A DNA stretch of 10,331 bases from Verrucomicrobia bacterium UBA6015. Its GTDB lineage: Bacteria > Verrucomicrobiota > Kiritimatiellia > UBA8416. The DNA is taken from assembly GCA_002428045.1 (NCBI GenBank), contig DIZZ01000167.1, positions 9,958 through 20,288 on the forward strand, in the 5' to 3' direction. Within the stretch, counting starts at the first letter, position 1, and each line of letters opens with the position of its first letter. Below are positions 1-6,339 of the stretch, one piece after another. Under the pieces are notes generated by a model that was given only the letters and a program-made list of their open reading frames with translations, was not told the DNA's origin and ran no database searches. Both the position numbers and the translations under genes were made by a program.

Positions 1-366
1 TCGGGTGGTGCTCGGATGCACGAGGGGATTATCTCGTTGATGCAGATGGCCAAGACCTGTGCCGGGATTTCGCGCCTTGATAAGGCACGGTTGCCGTACA
101 TCTCTGTCATGACGGATCCGACATTCGGTGGCGTATCGGCCAGTTATGCAACGGTTGGCGACATCAATATCGCCGAGCCGGGGGCGATGATCGGGTTTGC
201 CGGGCGGCGTGTGATCGAGCAGACGATCAAGCAGAAACTCCCGGAGGATTTCCAGACTGCGGAATATCTGCTGGAGCATGGCTTCATGGACGCCATCGTC
301 AAGCGTGCAGACCTCAAGCAGTATCTGCACAGTGTGTTGGTTTACAGCAGCCGCAAGAAAGCCTAA
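1..366 (+). CDS. accD: Acetyl-CoA carboxylase carboxyltransferase subunit beta, 3' end only
   Basis: This is the C-terminal 121 residues of the beta subunit, which with AccA transfers the carboxyl group from biotin to acetyl-CoA to make malonyl-CoA for fatty-acid synthesis. The reading frame is open from base 1, so the gene begins outside the window and its N-terminal zinc finger cannot be seen. The fragment starts in the family signature SGGARMHEG and continues with SLMQMAKT, LPYISVMTDPTFGGVSAS, DINIAEPGAMIGFAGRRVIEQT and KLPEDFQTAEYLLEHGFMD, which match known AccD proteins almost position by position. The C-terminus has the usual length, with nothing broken. accA starts 14 bases after the stop, so the two are almost certainly co-transcribed. 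An internal Met at base 16 is not the true start. Confidence 0.96.
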   Translation, partial: SGGARMHEGIISLMQMAKTCAGISRLDKARLPYISVMTDPTFGGVSASYATVGDINIAEPGAMIGFAGRRVIEQTIKQKLPEDFQTAEYLLEHGFMDAIVKRADLKQYLHSVLVYSSRKKA

Positions 367-380
367 TCGGGGGATTTTAT

Positions 381-1337
381 ATGAATCTGGATTTTGAAAA
401 CGAACTGAATGCCGTGGAGGAGCGCATCGCCGAACTGAGCAAGATCGAGAGCGGGGATGCCCCGCAGCTCAGCAGCGAGGTGGCCGCCCTCAAAAGGAAG
501 CTGAAATCACTGACCAAGAAGATCTATGAAAACCTGACGCCATGGGATACCGTCAAGATTGCCCGGCATCAGGACCGTCCACTGCTCAAGGACTTTATTG
601 CCGGGATGTGCAGTGAGTTTCTTGAGTTGCACGGGGATCGTCGCGAGGGTGACGATAAGGCCATGATCGGTGGATTTGCCACGATCGAGGGTGAACGCTG
701 CATGTTGATCGGCATGGTCAAGGGACGCACGGTGGAGGAAAAGGTCCATCACAATTTCGGCATGTCGAATCCTGAAGGGTACCGCAAGGCCTTGCGCCTG
801 ATGAAGCTGGCGGAGAAATACAGCTTGCCGATCGTGTGCATGGTGGACACCCCGGCCGCCTATCCGGGCAGGGAGGCCGAGGAGCGCGGTCAGGCCGAAG
901 CGATTGCCCGCAACCTGACCGAGATGTCGTCGCTCGAAGTGCCTATCGTGGTCGTGATTACCGGCGAAGGCGGTAGCGGCGGGGCGCTGGGGGTTGCCGT
1001 GGGCGACAGTATCCTGATGCTGCGCTATGCCGTGTATTCCGTGATTCCGCCCGAGGGCTGTGCCGCGATCCTGTGGCGCGATGCCGAAAAGGCACCGGAG
1101 GCGGCGGGTGCTCTCAAGATCACGGCGGAGTCGTTGCTCGCGCTCGGTGTGATCGACAAGATTGTCGAGGAGCCGGCTGGTGGTGCCCACCGCGATCCGG
1201 AATCCACGATTGCCGCGACCAAGGCGGCTGTGCTTGAGGAAATCAAGCGGCTGAAGAAGATGTCGGGCTCGCGCCTGGCTGACTTACGCTACAAGAAATT
1301 CGCGGCGATGGGACGCTACAAGCAGCCCAAGCACTGA
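381..1337 (+). CDS. accA: Acetyl-CoA carboxylase carboxyltransferase subunit alpha
   Basis: At 318 residues it is the normal AccA length (about 319 in E. coli). It pairs with AccD to form the cytosolic carboxyltransferase of the malonyl-CoA-forming enzyme. The N-terminal 55 residues are a charged helical segment typical of AccA. The crotonase-fold core carries HGDRREGDDKAMIGG, NFGMSNPEGYRKALRLM, the biotin-side loop DTPAAYPGREAEERGQ, and the glycine-rich stretch GEGGSGGALG (residues 195-204) whose backbone forms an oxyanion hole. IPPEGCAAILW and the C-terminal GGAHRDPE are also family hallmarks. The family usually has DTPGAYPG, so the Ala is a mild variant. A GGGGGA ribosome-binding site at 369-374 supports this ATG. 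The gene lies 14 bases after accD, and a 67-base AT-rich gap follows before the next gene. Confidence 0.97.
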   Translation: MNLDFENELNAVEERIAELSKIESGDAPQLSSEVAALKRKLKSLTKKIYENLTPWDTVKIARHQDRPLLKDFIAGMCSEFLELHGDRREGDDKAMIGGFATIEGERCMLIGMVKGRTVEEKVHHNFGMSNPEGYRKALRLMKLAEKYSLPIVCMVDTPAAYPGREAEERGQAEAIARNLTEMSSLEVPIVVVITGEGGSGGALGVAVGDSILMLRYAVYSVIPPEGCAAILWRDAEKAPEAAGALKITAESLLALGVIDKIVEEPAGGAHRDPESTIAATKAAVLEEIKRLKKMSGSRLADLRYKKFAAMGRYKQPKH

Positions 1338-1404
1338 GGATTGATTATTGGAATGTTGGATAGTTAAATATTTGAAATACTGAACATAAAAGAAAGGTGA
1401 TCCT

Positions 1405-3393
1405 ATGACCGCCAAGAAAACAACGACGAAGACCCCGGCCAAGGTGGCCGCTGTGGTCGTTGACGCCCACGCTTCCAAACAATCAAAATCACGGATACCG
1501 CTCCATATAACCGATACGACACTGCGCGATGCCCATCAGTCGCTTTGGGCGACGCGGATGCGCACCAAGGATATCATGGGGATAATCGATGCGGTCGATA
1601 ATGCCGGGTACTACTCCCTGGAAGTGTGGGGAGGGGCCACCTTTGATGTGTGTCTGCGCTTCCTGCGGGAGAACCCATGGGAACGGTTGCGCCAGATCAA
1701 GGCGGCCGCCAAGAAGACGCCCCTGCAAATGTTGCTGCGCGGGCAGAATGTGGTCGGTTACAAGAACTACCCGGATGACGTGCTTGACCGCTTCGTGCAA
1801 CTGGCGTGCAAGAACGGCGTGGATATCTTCCGCATTTTCGATGCCCTCAACGATGTCCGCAACATGGAACAGTCCATCAAGAGCGTCAAGCGCTACGGTG
1901 GCCATGCCCAGGGGACGATCTCCTATACCATCAGCGCATTCCATACCGTTGATGAGTATGTTCGTCTGGCGCGTAATCTCGAGGCGCTGGAGGTGGATTC
2001 GATCGTGATCAAGGACATGGCTGGCATTCTTTCCCCGATCGGTGGGGAGCGTCTCGTCTCGGCGTTGGTCAAGGCCGTGAAAGTGCCGATCCAGGTGCAT
2101 ACGCATGCCACCAGTGGCATGGGAACGGCAACCTATGTGGAATGCGTTCGTGCCGGTGCTGGTGCCATCGACTGCGCCATTTCGGTGATGTCGAGCCGTT
2201 CCTCGCAGCCACCGGTCGAGACGATGCTGGCGATCTTCAACGAGACGGAATACCACGCGAATCTGGATGTGGAATGCCTCCGCAAGATCTGCCGCTATTT
2301 CGAAGCCCTCGCCCCGAAACGGGAGCAGGCGAATATGCCGATCAATCCGATTGATCCGGAAATCCTGCTGCATCATATCCCGGGAGGCATGATCTCGAAC
2401 CTGCGTTCGCAGCTTGCTGACCAGGGGGCACTCGACCGTCTGCCGGAAGTGCTGCTGGAGTTGCCGAAGACCCGTGCGGACATGGGATATCCGCCACTGG
2501 TTACCCCGACCAGCCAGATCATCGGCATCCAGGCCGTGCTGAATGTGCTCTCGGGCCAACGCTACTCGATGGTTACGGAAGAGACCCGGAACTACGTCCG
2601 CGGCAAGTATGGTCGTTCGCCGGCACCGATGGATAAGAAGATCGCCAAGCAGATCCTTGGCAGCGAGAAGCCGATCACCTGCCGTCCGGCCGACCTGCTG
2701 GCCCCGCTGCTGCCCACCGTGGCTACCGAGATTCCCGCTGGCATGGCCGAGAGCGAGGAGGATATCCTCTCTTACTGCATGTTCCCGGAAATCGCCTTGG
2801 ACTACTTCAAGTGGCGCGCCCTGCCGACTGAGCAGCGTCCCACCTCCCCGGCCGATCTGGAACTGGCGAAGGAGAATGCCCCGGCGAAGCAAGCGGCTCC
2901 CGCTGAAACCCCGGCCCAGCGTTTCCTGACCGATACGGACTACAAGGAACTCGCCGACCTGGCCAACCGCGTTGCGGCGCTCCAGTTGAACGAATTCACG
3001 ATCCGGCGGCATGACCTGACGCTTTCGCTCAAAGGGGCGGGGGTTGCCGCCTCGACGAGTGCCGAGGTCATCCCTGCGCTGCCGTCCGCGGCAGCCCTTG
3101 CCGCTGCGGCACCCAAGACCGAGGCAAAACCGGCGGCGGCCGCACCGGCGGCTGTCTCTGGCAAGACGATCGACGCGCCGCTCAACGGCACGTTCTATCG
3201 TTCAGCAGGCCCTGGCAAGCCGAACTTCGCGGAGGAAGGTGCCAGCGTCAAGAAGGGCGAGGCCGTCTGCATCGTCGAGGCCATGAAGCTGTTCAACCAG
3301 ATCAAGGCTCCGGCAGATTGCAAGGTCGTCAAGTTCCTCGCCGCCCATGGCGAGGCGGTCACGAAGGGGCAACCGCTGCTGGTGGTTGAGTAG
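1405..3393 (+). CDS. oadA: Biotin-dependent carboxyltransferase (OadA/PycB family) with AccB-like biotin carrier C-terminus
   Basis: A 662-residue protein that should move carboxyl groups between oxaloacetate/pyruvate and biotin. Residues 1-30 are a Lys/Ala-rich extension. The TIM-barrel carboxyltransferase follows, with TDTTLRDAHQS (metal ligand probably D42), LLRGQNVVGYKNY, IFRIFDALND, the expected carbamylated lysine K203 in IKDMAG, and metal-binding H232 and H234. The conserved post-barrel domain runs to about residue 480. Residues 512-545 then resemble the start of AccB, 546-588 form an Ala/Pro linker, and 591-662 are a biotinyl domain with biotin on K628 (EAMKLFNQI). This domain has the AccB-type GTFYR and thumb-length insertion. 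The start is set by AAGGTGA at 1395-1401. No sodium-pump beta or gamma subunit or biotin carboxylase is in view, so oxaloacetate decarboxylase alpha, pyruvate carboxylase subunit B and a transcarboxylase subunit all remain possible; the symbol is provisional. Confidence 0.88.
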   Translation: MTAKKTTTKTPAKVAAVVVDAHASKQSKSRIPLHITDTTLRDAHQSLWATRMRTKDIMGIIDAVDNAGYYSLEVWGGATFDVCLRFLRENPWERLRQIKAAAKKTPLQMLLRGQNVVGYKNYPDDVLDRFVQLACKNGVDIFRIFDALNDVRNMEQSIKSVKRYGGHAQGTISYTISAFHTVDEYVRLARNLEALEVDSIVIKDMAGILSPIGGERLVSALVKAVKVPIQVHTHATSGMGTATYVECVRAGAGAIDCAISVMSSRSSQPPVETMLAIFNETEYHANLDVECLRKICRYFEALAPKREQANMPINPIDPEILLHHIPGGMISNLRSQLADQGALDRLPEVLLELPKTRADMGYPPLVTPTSQIIGIQAVLNVLSGQRYSMVTEETRNYVRGKYGRSPAPMDKKIAKQILGSEKPITCRPADLLAPLLPTVATEIPAGMAESEEDILSYCMFPEIALDYFKWRALPTEQRPTSPADLELAKENAPAKQAAPAETPAQRFLTDTDYKELADLANRVAALQLNEFTIRRHDLTLSLKGAGVAASTSAEVIPALPSAAALAAAAPKTEAKPAAAAPAAVSGKTIDAPLNGTFYRSAGPGKPNFAEEGASVKKGEAVCIVEAMKLFNQIKAPADCKVVKFLAAHGEAVTKGQPLLVVE

Positions 3394-3395
3394 GG

Positions 3396-3785
3396 ATGGC
3401 TATGAAAACGTTATTCTGCATGATTCTGGCGGTAGTCGCCGTGGCGTTGGCTGGGTGCGAGACGGAATCATCCGATCAGATTTCGATTTCGATCTCGCCG
3501 TCGCATGCTTCCTTGAGAAAGGGCGAGTCGGTCACGTTCACGGCGTCGGGGTGGAAAGATTATACATGGGCTATAACTGATAAGACCATTGGCGTCTTGT
3601 CAACAACCAAAGGGTCGTCTACCGTCTACACCGCGATCAAGGGTTCGGCTGATTCGCAGATTCTAGTGGTCACGGTGAATATCCCTGCGGATGGCATAAA
3701 CACCGACGCATCGACCAATGGGGTGGTGGACGTAAATTCCAGCCAGTTGGTCAATGCCCAGGCTGTGATTACGCATAATCCCTGA
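3396..3785 (+). CDS. Small lipoprotein with one Ig-like (BIG2-type) domain
   Basis: A 129-residue predicted lipoprotein of unknown role. A basic start is followed by a hydrophobic segment (FCMILAVVAVALAGC) with a good lipobox, LAGC, putting the lipidated cysteine at residue 21. The mature part is short: PSHASLRKGESVTFTASG, then a WAI..IGVLS pattern, ending VYTAIKGSADSQILVVTV, which is the strand spacing of bacterial Ig-like group 2 modules. A Ser/Asn-rich tail follows with no further domain. It begins two bases after the preceding stop, so it is probably translated from the same message. A second ATG at 3402 gives a more usual lipoprotein N-terminus (MKTLFC) and could be the real start. Its fit with carboxylase genes is not obvious. 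Export is well supported; the Ig-like fold is inferred from the pattern only. Confidence 0.75.
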   Translation: MAMKTLFCMILAVVAVALAGCETESSDQISISISPSHASLRKGESVTFTASGWKDYTWAITDKTIGVLSTTKGSSTVYTAIKGSADSQILVVTVNIPADGINTDASTNGVVDVNSSQLVNAQAVITHNP

Positions 3786-3793
3786 ACGGTCTT

Positions 3794-4609
3794 ATGCTTG
3801 AATTCCTGCCAGATCTCGAAATCACCAGTCCTGCGAATGCTCGGGTCAAGGACGTGGTACGGCTTCGTCAGCGTTCGCATCGCGATGAGCATGCGCAGAT
3901 GTTGATCGAGGGGTATCGCGAGATTTCAAGGGCCTTGGATAATGGGCATCCGCTGCAGGAGTTCTTCTATTGCGAGACGCATTTCCAGGGGGTCAACAAC
4001 ATCGCCCTGCTGGAGCGGGCTCGTGAAGCTGGTGCTAAGTTGATCAAGTGCTTTCCCTCGGCCTTTGACAAGATGGCCTACCGGGATCGTCCGGATGGCC
4101 TGCTCGCCCTGGCACCGCCGGTGCATTACACGTTGGATCAGATCCCGGTGCGGGAATGCCCGTTCATCGTGGTGGCCGAGGCGATCGAAAAACCGGGGAA
4201 TCTCGGGACGATCCTGCGCTCGGCCGATGCGGCGGGGGTGGATGCCGTGATCGTCTGCGACCGCTGCACGGACATCAACAATCCAAATGTCGTACGTGCC
4301 AGCGTGGGTACGTTGTTTTCGATGCCGGTGGTGGAGACCACCACGGAGGCTGCGTTGACCTGGCTGCGGGAACACCATATCCAGACCGTAGCGGCCACGC
4401 CGCACACGGAGACGATGTACAGCGATGCCGATCTGAAGCAACCCACCGCGATCGTGGTCGGCACCGAGCAATACGGATTGAGCACGCAATGGATGGAACA
4501 GGCCGACGTCAACGTGCGCATCCCCATGCTGGGGCAGGCGGATTCGCTCAACGTCGCCTCGGCAACGACCATCCTGCTTTACGAGGTCGTCCGTCAGCGT
4601 TCTGTATAG
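3794..4609 (+). CDS. TrmH/SpoU-family RNA 2'-O-methyltransferase
   Basis: A 271-residue SPOUT-class methyltransferase expected to transfer a methyl group from S-adenosylmethionine to a ribose 2'-OH in rRNA or tRNA. Residues 10-110 look like the L30e-like substrate-binding domain (ITSPANARVKDVVRL, FLIEGYRE-like MLIEGYREI). The catalytic knot domain carries all three SpoU motifs: motif 1 EKPGNLGTILRSADAAG with N136 and R142, motif 2 IVVGTEQYGLS with E225, and motif 3 IPMLGQADSLNVASA with N253. The length is usual for the family. The start lies 8 bases after the lipoprotein stop and has only a weak ribosome-binding site, which suggests translational coupling. The exact target nucleotide cannot be read from sequence; RlmB-like or TsnR-like assignments are both open, so no symbol is given. 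Confidence 0.93.
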   Translation: MLEFLPDLEITSPANARVKDVVRLRQRSHRDEHAQMLIEGYREISRALDNGHPLQEFFYCETHFQGVNNIALLERAREAGAKLIKCFPSAFDKMAYRDRPDGLLALAPPVHYTLDQIPVRECPFIVVAEAIEKPGNLGTILRSADAAGVDAVIVCDRCTDINNPNVVRASVGTLFSMPVVETTTEAALTWLREHHIQTVAATPHTETMYSDADLKQPTAIVVGTEQYGLSTQWMEQADVNVRIPMLGQADSLNVASATTILLYEVVRQRSV

Positions 4610-4620
4610 GCTAGACGTGC

Positions 4621-4641
4621 CCGGAGCATCTCCTGCTCTGG
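4621..4641 (+). other. Hairpin just after the methyltransferase gene
   Basis: CCGGAGCA and TGCTCTGG can pair as an 8-bp stem (one G-T pair) around a 5-base loop, 11 bases after the stop codon. No T-run follows, so it is not a classic intrinsic terminator. It may be a 3'-end stabilising or processing hairpin, or chance. Confidence 0.35.
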
Positions 4642-4698
4642 AGTGTCAAACGGCATCCAATGACGTCCGCTATGGTGATAATTCCCGCTTTGAAACAA

Positions 4699-4725
4699 CC
4701 CTGACTCATGTGTCAGGGCTGCTTT
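4699..4725 (+). terminator. Probable intrinsic terminator after the acc-trmH cluster
   Basis: CCCTGAC and GTCAGGG form a perfect 7-bp stem around a 6-base loop (4706-4711), followed by CTGCTTTT. It lies 90 bases after the methyltransferase stop and before the next promoter, the expected place for the end of the upstream transcript. The T-run is short, so efficiency is uncertain. On the opposite strand the stem is followed by TTGTTT, so it could work in both directions. Confidence 0.55.
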
Positions 4726-4744
4726 TGTAACCCTGTGGGTGCTG

Positions 4745-4773
4745 TTGACAGGAATCGATTCGACGGTTAGTAT
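4745..4773 (+). promoter_or_regulatory. Sigma70-like promoter upstream of the ilvA remnant and ridA
   Basis: A perfect -35 box TTGACA at 4745-4750 is followed, after exactly 17 bases, by TAGTAT at 4768-4773 (4 of 6 matches to TATAAT). Transcription would begin near 4780, almost at the ATG at 4783, so the first ORF would be read from a leaderless or near-leaderless message, and ridA about 200 bases further on. The site lies directly after the terminator-like stem, which fits the start of a new transcription unit. Confidence 0.6.
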
Positions 4774-4782
4774 TGCCACCTG

Positions 4783-4962
4783 ATGAAAGCCGACTCAATT
4801 ATAAAACGTATTCTATCTGCCCCTGTCTACGATGTGGTTATTGATTCCCCTGTCGATACCATGCCGCTTCTTGGCAAACGGCTTGGGTGCAATGTGCTAG
4901 TGAAACGGTTTGAGTTGCCAGAGCGTCCTGGCATTCTTGTGGAGTTCCTTAAAATATTATAG
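4783..4962 (+). pseudogene. ilvA: Threonine dehydratase (IlvA) remnant with internal deletion, 59 codons
   Basis: An uninterrupted 59-codon frame that joins two distant parts of threonine ammonia-lyase. Codons 1-42 (IIKRILSAPVYDVVIDSP, then LLGKRLGCNVLVKR) match the IlvA N-terminus, compare E. coli YLRAVLRAPVYEAAQVTP and NVILVKR. The next residues, FELPERPGILVEFLKIL, match the C-terminal ACT-like regulatory domain (E. coli FEFPESPGALLRFLNTL). Against a protein of about 500 residues, roughly 380 internal residues are missing, including the SFKLRGA segment with the PLP lysine, and the end of the ACT-like domain is lost too. No dehydratase activity is possible. No ribosome-binding site precedes the ATG, but a promoter lies just upstream. 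The TAG stop overlaps the ridA ribosome-binding site. Homology is recalled, not searched; the two matches together make the call fairly secure. A retained mini-protein or assembly collapse are alternatives. Confidence 0.75.
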
Positions 4963-4978
4963 GAGAAGAGTGATTTAT

Positions 4979-5353
4979 ATGGAAACCATCAAAACTAATT
5001 CTGCACCTGCTGCAATCGGCCCATACTCTCAGGCTAAGGCCTTCGGTAGTCTGGTCTTTTGTTCGGGACAGGTCCCGTTGGACCCCAAAACGATGACGCT
5101 GGTTGACGGAGGGATAGAGGTGCAAACGCGGCAAGTGCTTGGCAATGTGAAGGCGGTTCTTGAGGCGGCAGGGCTTACGCTGGGCGATGTCTTGAAAACG
5201 ACGGTATTTTTGAAGGATATGACTGATTTTGCCGCCATGAATGCTGTCTACGCCGAGTGTTTTGGTGATCACGCGCCTGCTCGCTCAACCGTTGAGGTGG
5301 CCAGGCTTCCTCTCGGCGCAAAGGTTGAAATCGAGTGTATCGCTGGGCGTTAA
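4979..5353 (+). CDS. ridA: Reactive intermediate/imine deaminase RidA (YjgF/YER057c/UK114 family)
   Basis: A 124-residue protein of standard RidA length. RidA hydrolyses the 2-aminoacrylate and 2-aminocrotonate enamines/imines released by PLP enzymes such as threonine dehydratase, protecting other PLP enzymes in the cytosol. Visible signatures are APAAIGPYSQA near the start, VFCSGQVPLDP, LKTTVFLKDMTDFAAMNAVY, and the substrate-binding arginine R102 in PARSTVEVARLP followed by KVEIECIA. The start at 4979 is preferred because the protein then begins METIKTNSAPAA as in the family, with AGGAGAAGAG at 4961-4970 upstream. A longer open frame from 4910 only adds unrelated residues. It directly follows the ilvA remnant by 16 bases, which makes historical sense because IlvA is the classic source of its substrate. 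Here the protein looks intact while its likely partner is gone. Confidence 0.95.
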   Translation: METIKTNSAPAAIGPYSQAKAFGSLVFCSGQVPLDPKTMTLVDGGIEVQTRQVLGNVKAVLEAAGLTLGDVLKTTVFLKDMTDFAAMNAVYAECFGDHAPARSTVEVARLPLGAKVEIECIAGR

Positions 5354-5378
5354 ACGGGTACATTTTCCAGGAGACAGG

Positions 5379-5530
5379 ATGAAGGTGCCATCGATATCGA
5401 TCGATGAATTCAGGCGTCGGCGGGCTTCGCTTTGCGCGCGACGCCATAAAGCCGGGGCGTTCCTGCGGTGAGATTGAAGAGGAGGCCGCCGAGCGTATGC
5501 GCGCGCGACTGGGCGAGTTTGATTTTGCAA
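5379..5530 (+). pseudogene. Probable remnant of an M24/aminopeptidase P-type peptidase gene
   Basis: A strong ribosome-binding site (AGGAG at 5369-5373) precedes an ATG at 5379 whose frame runs only 30 codons. Its first residues, SISIDEFRRRRASL, resemble the start of Xaa-Pro aminopeptidases (pattern IS.EEF..RR..L). That frame stops at 5469-5471. In another frame, 5431-5526 reads ARDAIKPGRSCGEIEEEA then ERMRARLGEFDF, like the helix that follows the first strand in the M24 pita-bread fold (A...RPG.SE.E+...+...MR..G). The normal gap between these two parts is about 160-180 residues, so a deletion with a frameshift is inferred. No metal ligands remain, and the catalytic C-terminal half is absent. 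The matches are short and recalled by eye, so this could be chance, but no intact gene fits this interval. Confidence 0.4.
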
Positions 5531-5535
5531 CCTCG

Positions 5536-5556
5536 GCACACAGCGTGACGGTGTGC
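5536..5556. other. Hairpin between convergent transcripts
   Basis: GCACAC and GTGTGC can form a 6-bp stem with a 9-base loop, 22 bases outside the stop of the minus-strand Nif3 gene and at the end of the broken peptidase gene. No T-run follows on either strand, so a terminator role is only suggested by position. Confidence 0.25.
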
Positions 5557-5577
5557 GGGAGATGTGCGATTGTCAGT

Positions 5578-6339
5578 TTAGTACGGGACCGACAGGTTGA
5601 TGAATTCTGCGGGGATTGAGAATTTGTTGCTGATCGCTTCTGCCAGCGCCCGGACGCCAAAGGTTTCGGTGGCGTAATGGCCGCCGAAGAAGACGTTGAG
5701 TCCATATTCCTTGGCGATGCTATAGGTTTGAAGCATGGGCTCCCCGGTGATGTAGAGATCGACATTTTTTTGCGCGGCTTCCTCGGCCAGGTCCGCCGCT
5801 CCGCCGGAAACAATCGCGACGGTGCGTATTGTTTCCTTGCCGAAATCCATGGAGACATAAGGGCTGCCGCCGAACAGGGTGGCGAGTTCGCCTTTCAAGG
5901 CTGCATAGGCTAGCGCCCGGGGAAGGCGTCCGGTGCAGCCGATGTTCACGCCATGGTAGTTTCCAAAGGGGTGAAGGGTGCGCACGCCGAGCGCTTTGGC
6001 AATGCAGGCGTTGTTGCCGAGTTCGGCGTGGGCATCGAGTGGCAGGTGGCTGGCGTAGAGTGCCATGTCATGCTCCAGCAGGTATTTGACGCGCGGATAG
6101 TTCTGCGCGGTGATTCTCGCCAAGGAGTCGCCCCAACTGATCCCGTGGTGGCAGATCAGCAGGTCTGCGCCCTGTGCGTTGGCCGCCTCAAAAAAGTCCA
6201 TGGAGGCGTCGACCCCAACACAAACCTTTCGTACCTTCCCTGAATTTTCAACCTGCAGTCCATTGTGCGAGATGTCCTTAAATTGACTCGGTTTGAGTTC
6301 CCGGTCAAGAAAGGCGGTTATGGCGTTCAGGGATGGCAT
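5578..6339 (-). CDS. Nif3-like dinuclear metal centre hexameric protein (YbgI family)
   Basis: A 253-residue member of the Nif3/YbgI family, cytosolic toroidal hexamers with two metal ions per active site; some members are linked to GTP cyclohydrolase I-like or hydrolase roles, but the general function is unresolved. The N-terminal half has ISHNGLQVE, GVDAS, CHHGISWGD with metal-binding H64 and H65, and HLPLDAHAELGNNA with ligand D102. The C-terminal half has DLYITGEP and FGGHYATETFGV, giving ligands H221 and E225. The length is that of the short family form without the PII-like insert. AAGGAG sits 5 bases before the ATG. The start overlaps the end of the HAD phosphatase gene by 35 bases, indicating translational coupling at the end of a minus-strand operon. 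Its stop converges on the ridA region. Confidence 0.93.
   Translation of the reverse strand: MPSLNAITAFLDRELKPSQFKDISHNGLQVENSGKVRKVCVGVDASMDFFEAANAQGADLLICHHGISWGDSLARITAQNYPRVKYLLEHDMALYASHLPLDAHAELGNNACIAKALGVRTLHPFGNYHGVNIGCTGRLPRALAYAALKGELATLFGGSPYVSMDFGKETIRTVAIVSGGAADLAEEAAQKNVDLYITGEPMLQTYSIAKEYGLNVFFGGHYATETFGVRALAEAISNKFSIPAEFINLSVPY

Noticed and set aside
1489..3012. Long minus-strand open frame (507 codons) opposite the carboxyltransferase gene
   Set aside because: The plus-strand product is an unmistakable conserved enzyme. The antisense frame is rich in His, Arg and Asp with no recognisable domain, as expected for a shadow of a GC-rich gene.
4594..4779. 61-codon minus-strand frame with a GTG start over the trmH-ilvA gap
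   Set aside because: It overlaps the terminator stem, the promoter and the end of trmH, lacks a ribosome-binding site, and its product matches nothing I recognise.
4910..4978. Longer N-terminal extension of ridA starting at 4910
   Set aside because: The extra 23 residues do not occur in RidA proteins and come from the ilvA remnant read in another frame; the start at 4979 has a ribosome-binding site and the family N-terminus.
5390..5401. Perfect 12-base palindrome ATCGATATCGAT
   Set aside because: It is isolated, lies within the coding start of the peptidase remnant, and is explained by simple ATCGAT repetition; no second copy or operator context was seen.
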